From Actinomycetota bacterium (lineage in GTDB: Bacteria; Actinomycetota; Acidimicrobiia; IMCC26256; PALSA-555), in assembly GCA_016870595.1 (NCBI GenBank), contig VGBI01000024.1, positions 1 to 32,128 of the forward strand: a stretch of 32,128 nt of DNA, read 5' to 3'. How positions within the stretch are numbered: position 1 is the stretch's first letter; each line of letters starts with the position of its first letter. The translations under genes and the position numbers were made by a program. The notes below the pieces were generated by a model, which was given only the letters and a program-made list of their open reading frames with translations, had not been told where the DNA came from and made no database searches. Below, piece after piece: positions 1 through 8,038 of this stretch.

Positions 1-560
1 TCATCGTGCACCCGCGCACCCCGAGCCTCCCCGTGTACATCGCCGCGATCGGACCGAAGAACGTGGCCCTCACCGCCGAGATCGCCGACGGCTGGCTCCC
101 GATCTTCTACTCGCCCACGCGTGCCGAGGCCGTGTGGGGCGAGGCGATCGGGAGCGGGCTCGCGGCCGGCGGCCGGGCGGCCGCCGACTTCGACGTCGCC
201 GCCACGGTGAGCGTGATCGTGGGTGACGACGTGGAGCGGCTGCGCGACATGGCCAAGCCGATGGTCGCGCTCTACGTGGGGGGCATGGGGGCCCGGGGCA
301 AGAACTTCTACAACGACCTCGCCTGCCGCTACGGCTACGAGACCGAGGCGGCCGAGATCCAGGACCTGTACCTCTCAGGCAAGAAGCAGGAGGCCACCGC
401 CCTGGTTCCCGACGACCTCGTCGACGACGTCTGCCTCATCGGGCCCCGCGAGCGAATCGCCGACCGGCTCGAGGCGTGGAAGGAGTCCCGGGTCACGACC
501 CTGGTCGTGGGGGCGACCCAGCCCGAGGCCCTGCGGGTGATGGCCGAGCTGGTCCTGTAG
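1..560 (+). CDS. F420-dependent LLM-class oxidoreductase, C-terminal part (gene starts upstream of window)
   Basis: The reading frame is open from the first bases to a TAG at 558-560, so the true start lies outside the window. The visible part is about 185 residues and is the C-terminal section of a luciferase-like TIM-barrel oxidoreductase. The segment PVYIAAIGPKNVALTAEIAD followed by GWLP is the usual strand-helix motif of actinobacterial F420-dependent members. The end, LIGPRERIADRLEAW followed by a TTLVVG strand, is also typical. Such enzymes transfer hydride between coenzyme F420 and diverse substrates in the cytosol. The substrate cannot be told from this fragment. A hairpin directly follows the stop codon, and the next gene converges on it from the other strand. 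Confidence 0.85.
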   Translation, partial: IVHPRTPSLPVYIAAIGPKNVALTAEIADGWLPIFYSPTRAEAVWGEAIGSGLAAGGRAAADFDVAATVSVIVGDDVERLRDMAKPMVALYVGGMGARGKNFYNDLACRYGYETEAAEIQDLYLSGKKQEATALVPDDLVDDVCLIGPRERIADRLEAWKESRVTTLVVGATQPEALRVMAELVL

Positions 561-561
561 G

Positions 562-577
562 CCCCGGCGGTCCGGGG
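562..577 (+). terminator. Possible hairpin terminator after the F420 oxidoreductase gene
   Basis: CCCCGG and CCGGGG form a perfect 6-bp stem with a four-base loop (cggt), beginning one base after the TAG stop. There is no clear T-tract, only TTC, so it is a GC-hairpin type of terminator at best. The position between two converging genes supports the role. Confidence 0.45.
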
Positions 578-606
578 TTCACCCCTACCCGGGCCGGATC
601 GGAAGG

Positions 607-654
607 CTCAGAACCGCTCAGAACCGCTCAGAACCGCTCAGAACCGCTCAGAAC
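607..654. repeat. Tandem decamer repeat (CTCAGAACCG, four full copies plus a partial fifth)
   Basis: The unit CTCAGAACCG occurs head to tail at 607, 617, 627 and 637, followed by a partial copy CTCAGAAC at 647-654. The last partial copy contains the stop codon of the minus-strand MDMPI-like gene (TCA at 648-650). Ten bases is not a multiple of three, but the array lies outside coding sequence except for the final codons. Its period, close to one helical turn, and its clean copies suggest recent slippage. Confidence 0.9.
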
Positions 655-1469
655 AGGAAGTTCAGCGCCCCGAGGACGCGACGGCCGAGATCGGCGTCGC
701 CGTCGAGGGTCACAGGGACGGTGGCGGGGTCGGCGCGACCGCAGGCGAGGCGGGCGTAGGCGTCGCCCGCCGTCGTGATGCGCACCGTGGGGTCGGTGGG
801 CGCCTCGGCCAGCGGCGCGGCCCGGCCGCCCACGACCTCGAGCACGACCGTGCGGACGAGCGGGGCCGTGGTGGTGACGACGACGACGGTGCCGTCGGGC
901 GGGGCGACCTTCTTGCCGACCACGAAGCCGAGCGTCCCGACGATGCGGTCCATGGCCGCCTCGGCGGCCGGACCGGTGCACCCGCCGGGTCGGTCGAGGG
1001 CCTCCCGCATGTCCTGCTCGTGAACCCACGAGTCGAAGGCCCGGAAGGGCAGGAGGTCGCGCACCGTCCCCGGGCCCATGGGAGTCCAGGACTCGGCGGC
1101 GAAGTCCTCGGCCGTGCACGCCCGCAGGCCGGCCAGGCGGGCGCCGGTGACTTCCACGAACTCGGCGAGCACGTCGGCGCCGCTCCACGACCGGCGGGCG
1201 TCGACGAACACCTCGTTGCGGCTCCCGACGTCGTTGCGCAGGTGCGCGAGCCCCTCGGGGACCGTGTGGTCCACCGGGTCGAGGCCCAGGAGCATCCGCT
1301 CGAGGTCGGTGAGGTGGGCGAGGTGGTCCTGCACCGACCAACCCGGGACCGCCGTCGGCCGGACCCAGTCGGTGTCGGCGCAGGTCGCGCCCAGGTCGGC
1401 CAGGCGGCACCAGACCTCGTCGAGGCGGTCGACGAGGGCGCGGTCGGCGGGGTCGGGGGGTGTGCTCAC
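648..1469 (-). CDS. Maleylpyruvate isomerase / mycothiol-dependent DinB-type protein
   Basis: This 273-residue protein matches the actinobacterial MDMPI family (DinB-like four-helix bundle plus C-terminal domain). The N-terminal part has the signature WSVQDHLAHLTDLERMLLG (about residues 45-65). The metal-site motif WVHEQDMREAL follows near the middle, and a C-terminal beta-rich domain ends in LGRRVLGALNFLF. Family members use mycothiol and a divalent metal, but many paralogues have unknown reactions, so only the family is secure. The GTG start at 1467-1469 overlaps the TGA of the upstream kinase gene (GTGA), so translation is probably coupled. It is the last gene of a four-gene minus-strand operon. 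Its stop codon lies inside the decamer repeat. Confidence 0.85.
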   Translation of the reverse strand: MSTPPDPADRALVDRLDEVWCRLADLGATCADTDWVRPTAVPGWSVQDHLAHLTDLERMLLGLDPVDHTVPEGLAHLRNDVGSRNEVFVDARRSWSGADVLAEFVEVTGARLAGLRACTAEDFAAESWTPMGPGTVRDLLPFRAFDSWVHEQDMREALDRPGGCTGPAAEAAMDRIVGTLGFVVGKKVAPPDGTVVVVTTTAPLVRTVVLEVVGGRAAPLAEAPTDPTVRITTAGDAYARLACGRADPATVPVTLDGDADLGRRVLGALNFLF

Positions 1470-2194
1470 GGAGCGGCGCCTCGGTCGACGATCTCGTGCC
1501 AGGTGTGGTCGGCGCCCTTGACCACTACGACGTCGGCGAGGTCGCGGCTCGGGGCGATGTGCTCGGTCAGGTTGGGGAGGTTTACACTCCGGTATACGGA
1601 ACGGGCGATCTCTTTCTGCGCCCCGGGTACGAGGTCGGCGAAGCGGCCGTAAAACGACATTGCGTCGGCCCCGTCGACCAGGCGCAGGAACCGCTGCACG
1701 AACCACTCCTCGATGAGGCCCAGCGGCGCATCGACGTAGACGCCGAGGTCGGTGCACCCGGGGGTGGCCGAGAGCGCATTGACGCCTTCGAGCACCACGA
1801 CGTCGATCGGCCCCACCGGGTGGTGGACCCCGGGGACGACGTCGTAGGTCTCGTGCGAGTACACCGGCACCGTCACGGGTGCGGTGCGGTCGACGGTGTC
1901 GCGCACCGCCGCGCAGAATGCGCGCAGGGCGGCGACGTCGTAGCTCTCCGGGAAGCCCTTGCGCTCCATGAGCCCCCGCGCCGCGAGCACCGCCCCGGGC
2001 AGGAGGAACCCGTCGGTGCTCACCACCTCGGCCCCGATCCCCCGCTCGACCAGGCTCGCGGCGACGAGATCGGCGAGGGTCGACTTGCCCACCGCCACCG
2101 GCCCCGCCATCGCGACCACCGCGGTGGCCCGGGGCCGCAGGCGACCGACCACCCAGTCGACGAGTACCGCCGCAACGTCGGGCCCGGCGCTCAC
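1466..2194 (-). CDS. coaA: Compact type I pantothenate kinase (CoaA-like)
   Basis: The protein is 242 residues from the GTG at 2192-2194, which overlaps the upstream gene's stop (GTGA). It has the P-loop GPVAVGKST near residue 30. The CoaA signatures ERKGFPESYDVAALRAF, VYSHETYDVVPG, VVVLEGVNAL and YVDAPLGLIEEWFVQRFL follow in the right order. The end corresponds to the CoaA LNLKQNILPTRERA region (here LPNLTEHIAPSRDLA). Type I kinases phosphorylate pantothenate, the first step of CoA synthesis. Classical enzymes are about 310-320 residues; this one lacks roughly the first 70, which normally carry extra helices. It may be a compact CoaA or a P-loop kinase paralogue with another substrate. It sits between an NTF2-like gene and the MDMPI gene. 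Confidence 0.8.
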   Translation of the reverse strand: MSAGPDVAAVLVDWVVGRLRPRATAVVAMAGPVAVGKSTLADLVAASLVERGIGAEVVSTDGFLLPGAVLAARGLMERKGFPESYDVAALRAFCAAVRDTVDRTAPVTVPVYSHETYDVVPGVHHPVGPIDVVVLEGVNALSATPGCTDLGVYVDAPLGLIEEWFVQRFLRLVDGADAMSFYGRFADLVPGAQKEIARSVYRSVNLPNLTEHIAPSRDLADVVVVKGADHTWHEIVDRGAAP

Positions 2195-2625
2195 CCGCGC
2201 GGCGCCATGTGCTGCGAGAGGTCGCCCTCGAGGTCGGGCCGCACCATGCGCTCCTCGAACCACCACTGCCCGTCGACCTGCACGAACCGGTCGTGGTAGC
2301 GGCCGGCCAGCACCGGCTGCAGCGGGAGCGTCGGGGTCTGCTGGTAGACAGTGAAATGGCTCTGCGCGGTGGCCGTGCCCGCAGTCGTGTCGACGGTGAC
2401 GGTCACCGTTCCGAGCACGTGCTTGGTGCGCGGCGTGCCGTCCTCGTACGCGATGACCGCGTCGTACATGCGCCGGACCGCCGCCGCCCCGACCAGCTCC
2501 GTCCCCGCCGGCGACCGGAACGCCCCCCGCGTGAAGAGTGCGGCGACGCCGTCGAAGTCACCGGCGTCGAGGCGCTCGCAGTACGCGTGCACCAAGGCGC
2601 GGACCGCGACCTCGTCGGGATGCAC
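2191..2625 (-). CDS. SnoaL/NTF2-like domain protein
   Basis: This small single-domain protein of 144 residues starts at GTG 2623-2625, ten bases after the stop of the PhyH gene. The pattern is that of SnoaL-like NTF2 folds: an N-terminal helix VRALVHAYCERLDAGDFDGV, then LFTRGAF, then beta strands with KHVLGTVTVTV and the C-terminal GRYHDRFVQVDGQWWFEER. Such domains act as ring-hydroxylating dioxygenase small subunits, cyclases, isomerases or ligand-binding scaffolds. Nothing in the sequence separates these. Its end overlaps the kinase gene start by four bases. Upstream starts in the same frame would run into the PhyH gene, so the GTG is preferred. Confidence 0.8.
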   Translation of the reverse strand: MHPDEVAVRALVHAYCERLDAGDFDGVAALFTRGAFRSPAGTELVGAAAVRRMYDAVIAYEDGTPRTKHVLGTVTVTVDTTAGTATAQSHFTVYQQTPTLPLQPVLAGRYHDRFVQVDGQWWFEERMVRPDLEGDLSQHMAPRG

Positions 2626-2635
2626 GGAACCCCGA

Positions 2636-3451
2636 TCACCCGCCGCCGAGCACCGGCTGCGGATTGGTGTGCACGAGGTAGGACCCGTAGCCACGGTTCG
2701 GCCAGACCAATCCGAAGCGGAGCCGGGCCTCCTCGCTCATCGCCGCGAGGCCCTCGGGCGGGATGATCTGCCACCAGTTGGCCTGGAGGCGCAGGAACGC
2801 CCGGGCGTACAGGGCGAAGCCCATGACCCGCTCACGGTCGGCGCTGCGGTTCTCCCCCGAGGTGTGCCAGGTGCGGCCGTGCATGACAATCACCGAGCCG
2901 GCCCGGGCCTCGTAGGAGACCATCCCCGCCTTGGGGTCGGCCGGGACCTCGGAGAAGCGGGTGAACCGGTGACTGCCCGGGAGGTAGCGGGTGGCACCGT
3001 TCTCCTCGTCGACGTCGTCGAGGCACCAGATGACGTTGAGCGCCCACAGGTCGGTCCAGGGCTCGGGGTGCAGCGTCGACTGGTCGTTGTGGGCGTTCAT
3101 CGAACGGCTGCCGGGCAGGGCGTTGTTACCCGAGAAGTTCGAGAACAGCCAGTCGTCGGAGAGCAGCGCCGAGACGTACGGCGTCACCCCCGGGTGGACG
3201 GCCAGGTCGACGAAGACGGGATCGTGGGCGGGGAGGTCGGGCATGCGCACGTTGCGCCCACCGGGGTCGAGCGCCTCCATGACCACGGGGTAGCCGGCCG
3301 CCGCCGCCCGCTCCGCGGCCGCCAACGCGGCCGCCCGGGCTTGCGCCACCTCCTCGGGGGAGAGCACCCCGGGCAGGATGCAGAAGCCGTCGGTGTGGAC
3401 CGCCTCCACCAGGCGAGGGTCCACCGGTGCCGGTGCGGGGAGCGTGGTCAT
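2636..3451 (-). CDS. Phytanoyl-CoA dioxygenase (PhyH) family Fe(II)/2-oxoglutarate oxygenase
   Basis: The 271-residue protein shows the family's double-stranded beta-helix pattern. The iron ligands are probably His121 and Asp123 (AHNDQS) and His196 (WHTSGENRS). Arg202 is a likely 2-oxoglutarate anchor. NVIWCLDDVDEENGATRYLP followed by GSH is the characteristic PhyH strand-turn. Members hydroxylate fatty-acyl-CoAs or various small molecules, and this substrate is unknown. ATG at 3449-3451 is chosen because GGGAGA lies eight bases upstream; an ATG six codons earlier (3467-3469) is possible. It heads the operon with the NTF2-like, kinase and MDMPI genes, and is divergent from the BVMO at 3570. 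Confidence 0.9.
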   Translation of the reverse strand: MTTLPAPAPVDPRLVEAVHTDGFCILPGVLSPEEVAQARAAALAAAERAAAAGYPVVMEALDPGGRNVRMPDLPAHDPVFVDLAVHPGVTPYVSALLSDDWLFSNFSGNNALPGSRSMNAHNDQSTLHPEPWTDLWALNVIWCLDDVDEENGATRYLPGSHRFTRFSEVPADPKAGMVSYEARAGSVIVMHGRTWHTSGENRSADRERVMGFALYARAFLRLQANWWQIIPPEGLAAMSEEARLRFGLVWPNRGYGSYLVHTNPQPVLGGG

Positions 3452-3528
3452 GACCGCATTCTCCCGCATCGGCCGACCCCGGCCAAGGCGGGGTCGCGCT
3501 CCCCATGCGGCCCGGGCGGCCGACCGGG

Positions 3529-3534
3529 TAAGAA
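3529..3534 (+). promoter_or_regulatory. Candidate -10 element for the BVMO operon
   Basis: TAAGAA (followed by T) stands out in an otherwise GC-rich 118-bp divergent intergenic region. It would place transcription start near 3541, leaving a leader of about 30 bases. That leader contains the strong Shine-Dalgarno AGGAGAGGA at 3556-3564, before the GTG start. No convincing -35 box is visible. Confidence 0.3.
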
Positions 3535-3569
3535 TCGGGGGTGACGACCCCGCCCAGGAGAGGAATCCC

Positions 3570-5378
3570 GTGACCGAGGCCACCCAGTTCGATCGCGATG
3601 CCATCCAGCGGAAGTACGCCGAGGAGCGCGACCGGCGCGTCGGCGGCAACCGCAAGGCGGTCAGCGAGCTGTGGCGCAACGAGGCCCTCGCCGACTACCT
3701 CACCGACCCGTTCACCCCGTACGCCGACCGGGCGCCGGTCCGGGAGGATATCGACGTCGCCATCGTCGGCGCTGGGATCGCCGGGGTCGTGACCGGCGCC
3801 AATCTGCGCGACCAGGGCGAGTACGAGATCCGGCTCATCGACACCGCGGGCGGGGTCGGCGGCACCTGGTACTGGAACCGCTACCCGGGCGTGATGTGCG
3901 ACGTCGAGTCGTACATCTACATGCCGATGCTGGCGGAGCTCGACTACGTCCCGACCCGCAAGTACGCCTTCGGCGAGGAGATCCGCGAGCACATCGACGC
4001 GATCGCCCAGAAGTACGACCTCGTCGACGACGCCCTCTTCCACACCCGCGTGCTCGAGAGCCGCTGGGACGAGACCGCCGCCCGCTGGGTCCTCACCACC
4101 GACCGCGGCGACGAGATCCGGGCCCGCTACCTGATCATGGCGGTGGGCATCCTCAACCTGGCCAAGCTCCCGGCGATCCCCGGGCTCGAGCGGTTCCGGG
4201 GCAAGGCGTTCCACTCGTCACGCTGGGACTACAACTACACCGGGGGCGCGCCCGGCGACGACCGCCTCACGAAGATGGCCGACCGGGTCGTGGGCGTGCT
4301 CGGCACCGGCGCCACCGCCATCCAGTGCATCCCGCCGCTGGCTGCGTCGTCGAAGCACCTCTACGTGTTCCAGCGCACCCCGTCGGCCATCGGCGTGCGC
4401 AACAACTTCGAGACGCCCGAGGAGTTCGCCGCCGGTCTCACCCCCGGCTGGCAGAAGGACCGGATGGAGAACTTCACCGCCTTCATGTCGGGGAAGGAGA
4501 CCGAGCGCGACCTCGTGGACGACGCCTGGACCGAGCACATGGCCAAGGTGGCGAACCCGAGGATCGAGCCGGGCATGACCCCCCAGGAGATCGGCGACGC
4601 CGCCGAGGCGTTCGACTTTTCGGTGATGGAGGCGCACCGCCGCCGGGTCGAGACAATCGTCACCGACCCGGCCACGGCCGAGATGCTGAAGCCCTACTAC
4701 CGCTACCTGTGCAAGCGGCCGTGCTTCCACGACGAGTACCTCGCCACGTTCAACCATCCCAACGTGGCCCTGGTCGACTGCCCACGCGGTGTCACCGAGG
4801 TGACCGAGCGCGGGGTGATCGTCGACGGCACCGAGTACGAGCTCGACTGCATCGTGTTCGCCACCGGGTTCGAGGCCGAGGTGACCCCCCTGCCGCGCCG
4901 GGTCGGTCACGATATCGTCGGGCGCGACGGGCTCACCATCGCCGAGAAGTGGGCCGACGGCGCGAGCACCCTCCACGGCGTGCTCACCCGGGGCTTCCCA
5001 AACCTGTTCCTGTCCCCCGGACCCGGGCAGCAGGCGGTGGTCAGCGTGAACCACACCCACGTGATGGTGGCGGGGGGCGAGCACATCGCCGCGACCATCG
5101 CCAAGCTCGATCGGGAGGGCGTGCGCAGCTTCGACGTGACCGCCGAGGCCGAGGCCGACTGGAACGCCAAGATCGAGGCGGGCTTCAGCGACCGGAGCGC
5201 CTTCATGCTCGCGTGCACGCCGTCGCGGCTGAACTTCGAGGGGGACCCGAGCGGCCAGAACCCGCGCAACGGCTCCTACGGCGGCGGGTACGGCGACTTC
5301 TTCGGGTGGGAGACGCTCCTCGACCAGTGGCGGGCCGCCGCCGACTTCCCCGGCCTCGAGGTCGACCGGGGCGACTGA
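3570..5378 (+). CDS. Flavin-dependent Baeyer-Villiger monooxygenase (large type)
   Basis: The protein has 602 residues from the GTG at 3570, which is preceded by AGGAGAGGA. It has an FAD Rossmann motif GAGIAG at residues 67-72 and the diagnostic BVMO fingerprint F-x-G-x3-H-x3-W (FRGKAFHSSRW) at 209-219. A second, NADPH-binding Rossmann motif GTGATA lies at 245-250, and the later ATGFEAE segment matches the family. The 60-residue N-terminal extension and the length resemble BVMOs acting on larger ketones, such as cyclopentadecanone- or steroid-type enzymes. The reaction is insertion of one oxygen next to a ketone to give an ester or lactone with O2 and NADPH. An SDR and an amidohydrolase follow in the same operon, fitting ketone formation before it and lactone hydrolysis after it. 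Confidence 0.93.
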   Translation: MTEATQFDRDAIQRKYAEERDRRVGGNRKAVSELWRNEALADYLTDPFTPYADRAPVREDIDVAIVGAGIAGVVTGANLRDQGEYEIRLIDTAGGVGGTWYWNRYPGVMCDVESYIYMPMLAELDYVPTRKYAFGEEIREHIDAIAQKYDLVDDALFHTRVLESRWDETAARWVLTTDRGDEIRARYLIMAVGILNLAKLPAIPGLERFRGKAFHSSRWDYNYTGGAPGDDRLTKMADRVVGVLGTGATAIQCIPPLAASSKHLYVFQRTPSAIGVRNNFETPEEFAAGLTPGWQKDRMENFTAFMSGKETERDLVDDAWTEHMAKVANPRIEPGMTPQEIGDAAEAFDFSVMEAHRRRVETIVTDPATAEMLKPYYRYLCKRPCFHDEYLATFNHPNVALVDCPRGVTEVTERGVIVDGTEYELDCIVFATGFEAEVTPLPRRVGHDIVGRDGLTIAEKWADGASTLHGVLTRGFPNLFLSPGPGQQAVVSVNHTHVMVAGGEHIAATIAKLDREGVRSFDVTAEAEADWNAKIEAGFSDRSAFMLACTPSRLNFEGDPSGQNPRNGSYGGGYGDFFGWETLLDQWRAAADFPGLEVDRGD

Positions 5379-5444
5379 GCCGAGATCCACCGGTGCCGCA
5401 CCGGCCCGACCGGGCCGGCACCACGACCGCGAGCAGGGGGGACC

Positions 5445-7124
5445 ATGGCAGGACAACGGGGACCGGAGACCGTCGTCGTCACCGGCGGCGCGATCGGGAT
5501 CGGGGCGGCGATCGCCGAGGAGTTCGGCCGCCGGGGCGCCTACGTGGTGACGCTCGACCCGATGGTCGCGCTCGACGGGTCGCCCCAGGGTCACGCCGAC
5601 GCCGAGCCCACCACCGCCGAGCGCATCGTGGCCGCCGGCGGGCAGGCCCGGGCGTCGAACACGTCGGTCACCGACGCCCCGGCGGTCGCGGCGCTCTTCG
5701 CCGAGCTCGTCGCCGAGTTCGGGGCGCTCGACGCCGTGGTCAACGTGGCCGGCATCAGCCGCCCCACCGGGTTCGCCTTCGGGACCGAGGAGGACTGGGC
5801 CCGGGTGCTCGACGTGCACCTCGTCGGCTACCTCACCGTGCTCGGCGCCGCGCTGCCGATCATGGCCGGGCAGGGCCACGGACGGATCCTGGGCGTGACC
5901 TCCGGCTCGGGCTGGCGGCCGGCCGACGCCGGGGCGTACAGCTGCGCCAAGCGGGCGGTCGCGGCACTGACGTGGCAGCTCGGGCGGGTCGCGCCGGCCG
6001 GGGTCAGCGTGAACGCGCTGTCACCGATCGCCGCGACCCGGATGATCGCCAATGCCCTCTCACGGCAGCCCGCCGGGGGCGACGGCAGCGGCAAGAGCGC
6101 GGCGTCGGGTGGCGTCGCCCTCGCCGCGGCGCCACCGCCCGAGCACCTCGGGCCCATCGGCGCGTACCTCGCCGGATCCGCGTTCGCCTGGAGCACCGGG
6201 CAGGTGGTGTTCTCCAACGGCGCCGAGGTCTCGGCGGTCCGGCCGCCCCACCTGATCGAGGCGGTGCGCACCACCGCCGTGCCGTCGCTCCCCCAAGTCG
6301 TCGATGCCGCGATGGGCGTCCTCGCCTCCTCGGAGGCGGCCCAGGTGAGCAACGGGGCGAGCGTGCCCCGGCTCACCGCGGCGTTCACCCCCGACGCCGC
6401 CGACCCGGCCACCGAGATCGTGGCCCGCCGCTGTCTCGTCGTCACCGACGATCCCGCCTGGCGCACCGCCCTCGAGGCGGCGGCGACCGCCCGGGGCCTG
6501 GCGGTGGAGCACGGCGACCCCGACGCCGCCGGGCTCGCCGCCGTCACCGCGGTCGTCGACGCCGCCGCCACGGGCACGGCCCCGGTCGAGGCGGTGGTGG
6601 TGGCGCTGGTTGGCGCCGGCGCGACCGGTGCCGGGGCCGCCGGGACCGACGGTGCCGACTGGGCGTCGGTCCTGGCCGGCCACGCAGGCATCGCCGAGGC
6701 CGTCCGACGCGACGCCACGTGGGTGCGGGCGGTGGCCGACGTCTCGGCCCGCACCGAGGCACCGATGCGCGTCGTGACCGTCACCGCCGCGACCTCATCG
6801 GGCGGACGGAGCCGGGCGATGGCCGCCGCCCAGCTGACCCGGTCGGCGCACTCGGCCACCCAGCAGCGGGTCGACGCCTTCGCGGTGGCGGTCGAGTCGG
6901 GCGATCCCGGCGCCCGCGGCACCACCGCCGAGCTGGTGGCGCGCCTGGTGGCCGGGACCGACGGTGCCGCGCTCTCGGGCGCCGAGCTCGTGGTCGACAC
7001 CGACTGGCTGGGCCTGCGTAGCCACCCGACGGTGGGCGGCACCGTCTCGTACGGTGGGCCCGAGCTGCCCGACTGGCTCGACGGCGCGGTACGCCGCATC
7101 ATCGGCGGCGACTCCGCCGCCTAG
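5445..7124 (+). CDS. Double-domain short-chain dehydrogenase/reductase (active N-domain, degenerate C-domain)
   Basis: The 559-residue protein is about twice normal SDR length. Residues 1-280 form a classical SDR: cofactor motif TGGAIGIG near residue 13, NVAGIS in place of NNAG, catalytic Ser153 or Ser155, and Tyr165/Lys169 in YSCAK. From about residue 320 a second SDR-like unit is visible: a first strand CLVVTDD, then MRVVTVTAATSSGG where the Ser motif would be, and a tail VVDTDWLGLRSHP like SDR C-termini. It lacks both the glycine-rich motif and the Tyr-x3-Lys pair. The second half is probably structural or oligomerising. The ATG is preceded by GGGGGGA. By context it would oxidise an alcohol to the ketone used by the BVMO; the direction is inferred. 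Confidence 0.85.
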   Translation: MAGQRGPETVVVTGGAIGIGAAIAEEFGRRGAYVVTLDPMVALDGSPQGHADAEPTTAERIVAAGGQARASNTSVTDAPAVAALFAELVAEFGALDAVVNVAGISRPTGFAFGTEEDWARVLDVHLVGYLTVLGAALPIMAGQGHGRILGVTSGSGWRPADAGAYSCAKRAVAALTWQLGRVAPAGVSVNALSPIAATRMIANALSRQPAGGDGSGKSAASGGVALAAAPPPEHLGPIGAYLAGSAFAWSTGQVVFSNGAEVSAVRPPHLIEAVRTTAVPSLPQVVDAAMGVLASSEAAQVSNGASVPRLTAAFTPDAADPATEIVARRCLVVTDDPAWRTALEAAATARGLAVEHGDPDAAGLAAVTAVVDAAATGTAPVEAVVVALVGAGATGAGAAGTDGADWASVLAGHAGIAEAVRRDATWVRAVADVSARTEAPMRVVTVTAATSSGGRSRAMAAAQLTRSAHSATQQRVDAFAVAVESGDPGARGTTAELVARLVAGTDGAALSGAELVVDTDWLGLRSHPTVGGTVSYGGPELPDWLDGAVRRIIGGDSAA

Positions 7125-7132
7125 GAGGGACC

Positions 7133-7993
7133 ATGGCCGGACCGATCACCCGTATCGTCGACGCCCACATCCACTTCTGGGACCCGGCGCGCGCCGACTG
7201 GTACCCCTACCTCGCCGGGGCGATGACGCTCGACATCGGCGACATCACCGGGATGATCCGGCCCTTCCACCCGGCGACCTACCGGACCGAGTCGGCGGCG
7301 TGGCCGGTCGACAAGGTCATCCACGTCTCGGCCGCCGGCGGGTTCATCGCCGACGAGACCGCCGAGCGCGAGGTCATGGGGGCCGAGACCGGCGATCCCG
7401 CCGCGATCATCGGGGGGATCCTCTCCGGGGTCGCCCCGGCCGAGAACATCGCTCTGATCGACGCGCAGATGGCCGCCTCGCGGTTCCGGGGGGTGCGCAC
7501 GATGGGGGCCGACCCGGGGGGCGTCCCCCACCCCGACGTGCTGCGGGCCCTGCAGGAGCGCGACCTGGTCTTCGACCTGATGGTCCACCCCGACCTGCTC
7601 GAGCCCGCGGCCCGCACGCTCGCGGACCACGGTGACCTCACGGTCGTCGTGGAGCACACGGGCTGGCCCCGCACGAACGACCCCGACGAGTACGCACGCT
7701 GGAAGACGGGCATGACCGCGCTCGCCGCCCTCGACCACGTGCAGTGCAAGCTGTCGGGACTGACCATGCCGTTCGCGACGATGGACCCCGAGGTGTTCCG
7801 ACCCTGGATCGAGTTCGCCCTCGACCGCTTCGGCGTCGGCCGGTGCTTCTTTGCGAGCAATTTCCCGGTGGACTCGAGCCACGGGACCTTCGACGAGCTC
7901 TACTCGACCTTCGACACGCTCACCGCGGACCTGAGCGATGCCGACCGCGACCGGCTCTTCGCCACGAACGCGGAGCGCGTCTACCGCTGTTGA
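7133..7993 (+). CDS. Amidohydrolase-2 family TIM-barrel hydrolase (possible lactonase)
   Basis: The protein has 286 residues. Its ATG lies eight bases after the SDR stop, with the Shine-Dalgarno GGAGGGA overlapping that stop. The metal motif is D-A-H-I-H at residues 10-14. HPDLLEPAARTLADHGDLTV with the following VVEHTGWP, KLSGL, and the C-terminal RCFFASNFPVDSSHGTFDEL with its late Asp are all typical of Amidohydro_2 enzymes. Related proteins hydrolyse lactones or decarboxylate aromatic acids. Because it directly follows a BVMO and an SDR, lactone or ester ring opening is the likeliest role, by context only. It is the last gene before the left repeat of the proposed island. Confidence 0.85.
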   Translation: MAGPITRIVDAHIHFWDPARADWYPYLAGAMTLDIGDITGMIRPFHPATYRTESAAWPVDKVIHVSAAGGFIADETAEREVMGAETGDPAAIIGGILSGVAPAENIALIDAQMAASRFRGVRTMGADPGGVPHPDVLRALQERDLVFDLMVHPDLLEPAARTLADHGDLTVVVEHTGWPRTNDPDEYARWKTGMTALAALDHVQCKLSGLTMPFATMDPEVFRPWIEFALDRFGVGRCFFASNFPVDSSHGTFDELYSTFDTLTADLSDADRDRLFATNAERVYRC

Positions 7994-8038
7994 GGATCAC
8001 CGGGTGTGCGGGCGGCGACGCACCGCGGACGCCGGGTC

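Noticed and set aside
607-654. CRISPR array
   Set aside because: The ten-base units are directly adjacent, with no spacers and no cas genes.
4218-5879. A 553-codon minus-strand frame opposite the BVMO/SDR genes
   Set aside because: It is the antisense shadow of real genes, rich in Gly/Val/Leu/His without recognisable motifs.
3671-7021. A 1,116-codon open frame on the plus strand over the BVMO and SDR genes
   Set aside because: It is Arg/Gly/Pro-rich with no domain, and lies fully over two well-supported genes in another frame; such frames are expected at this GC content.
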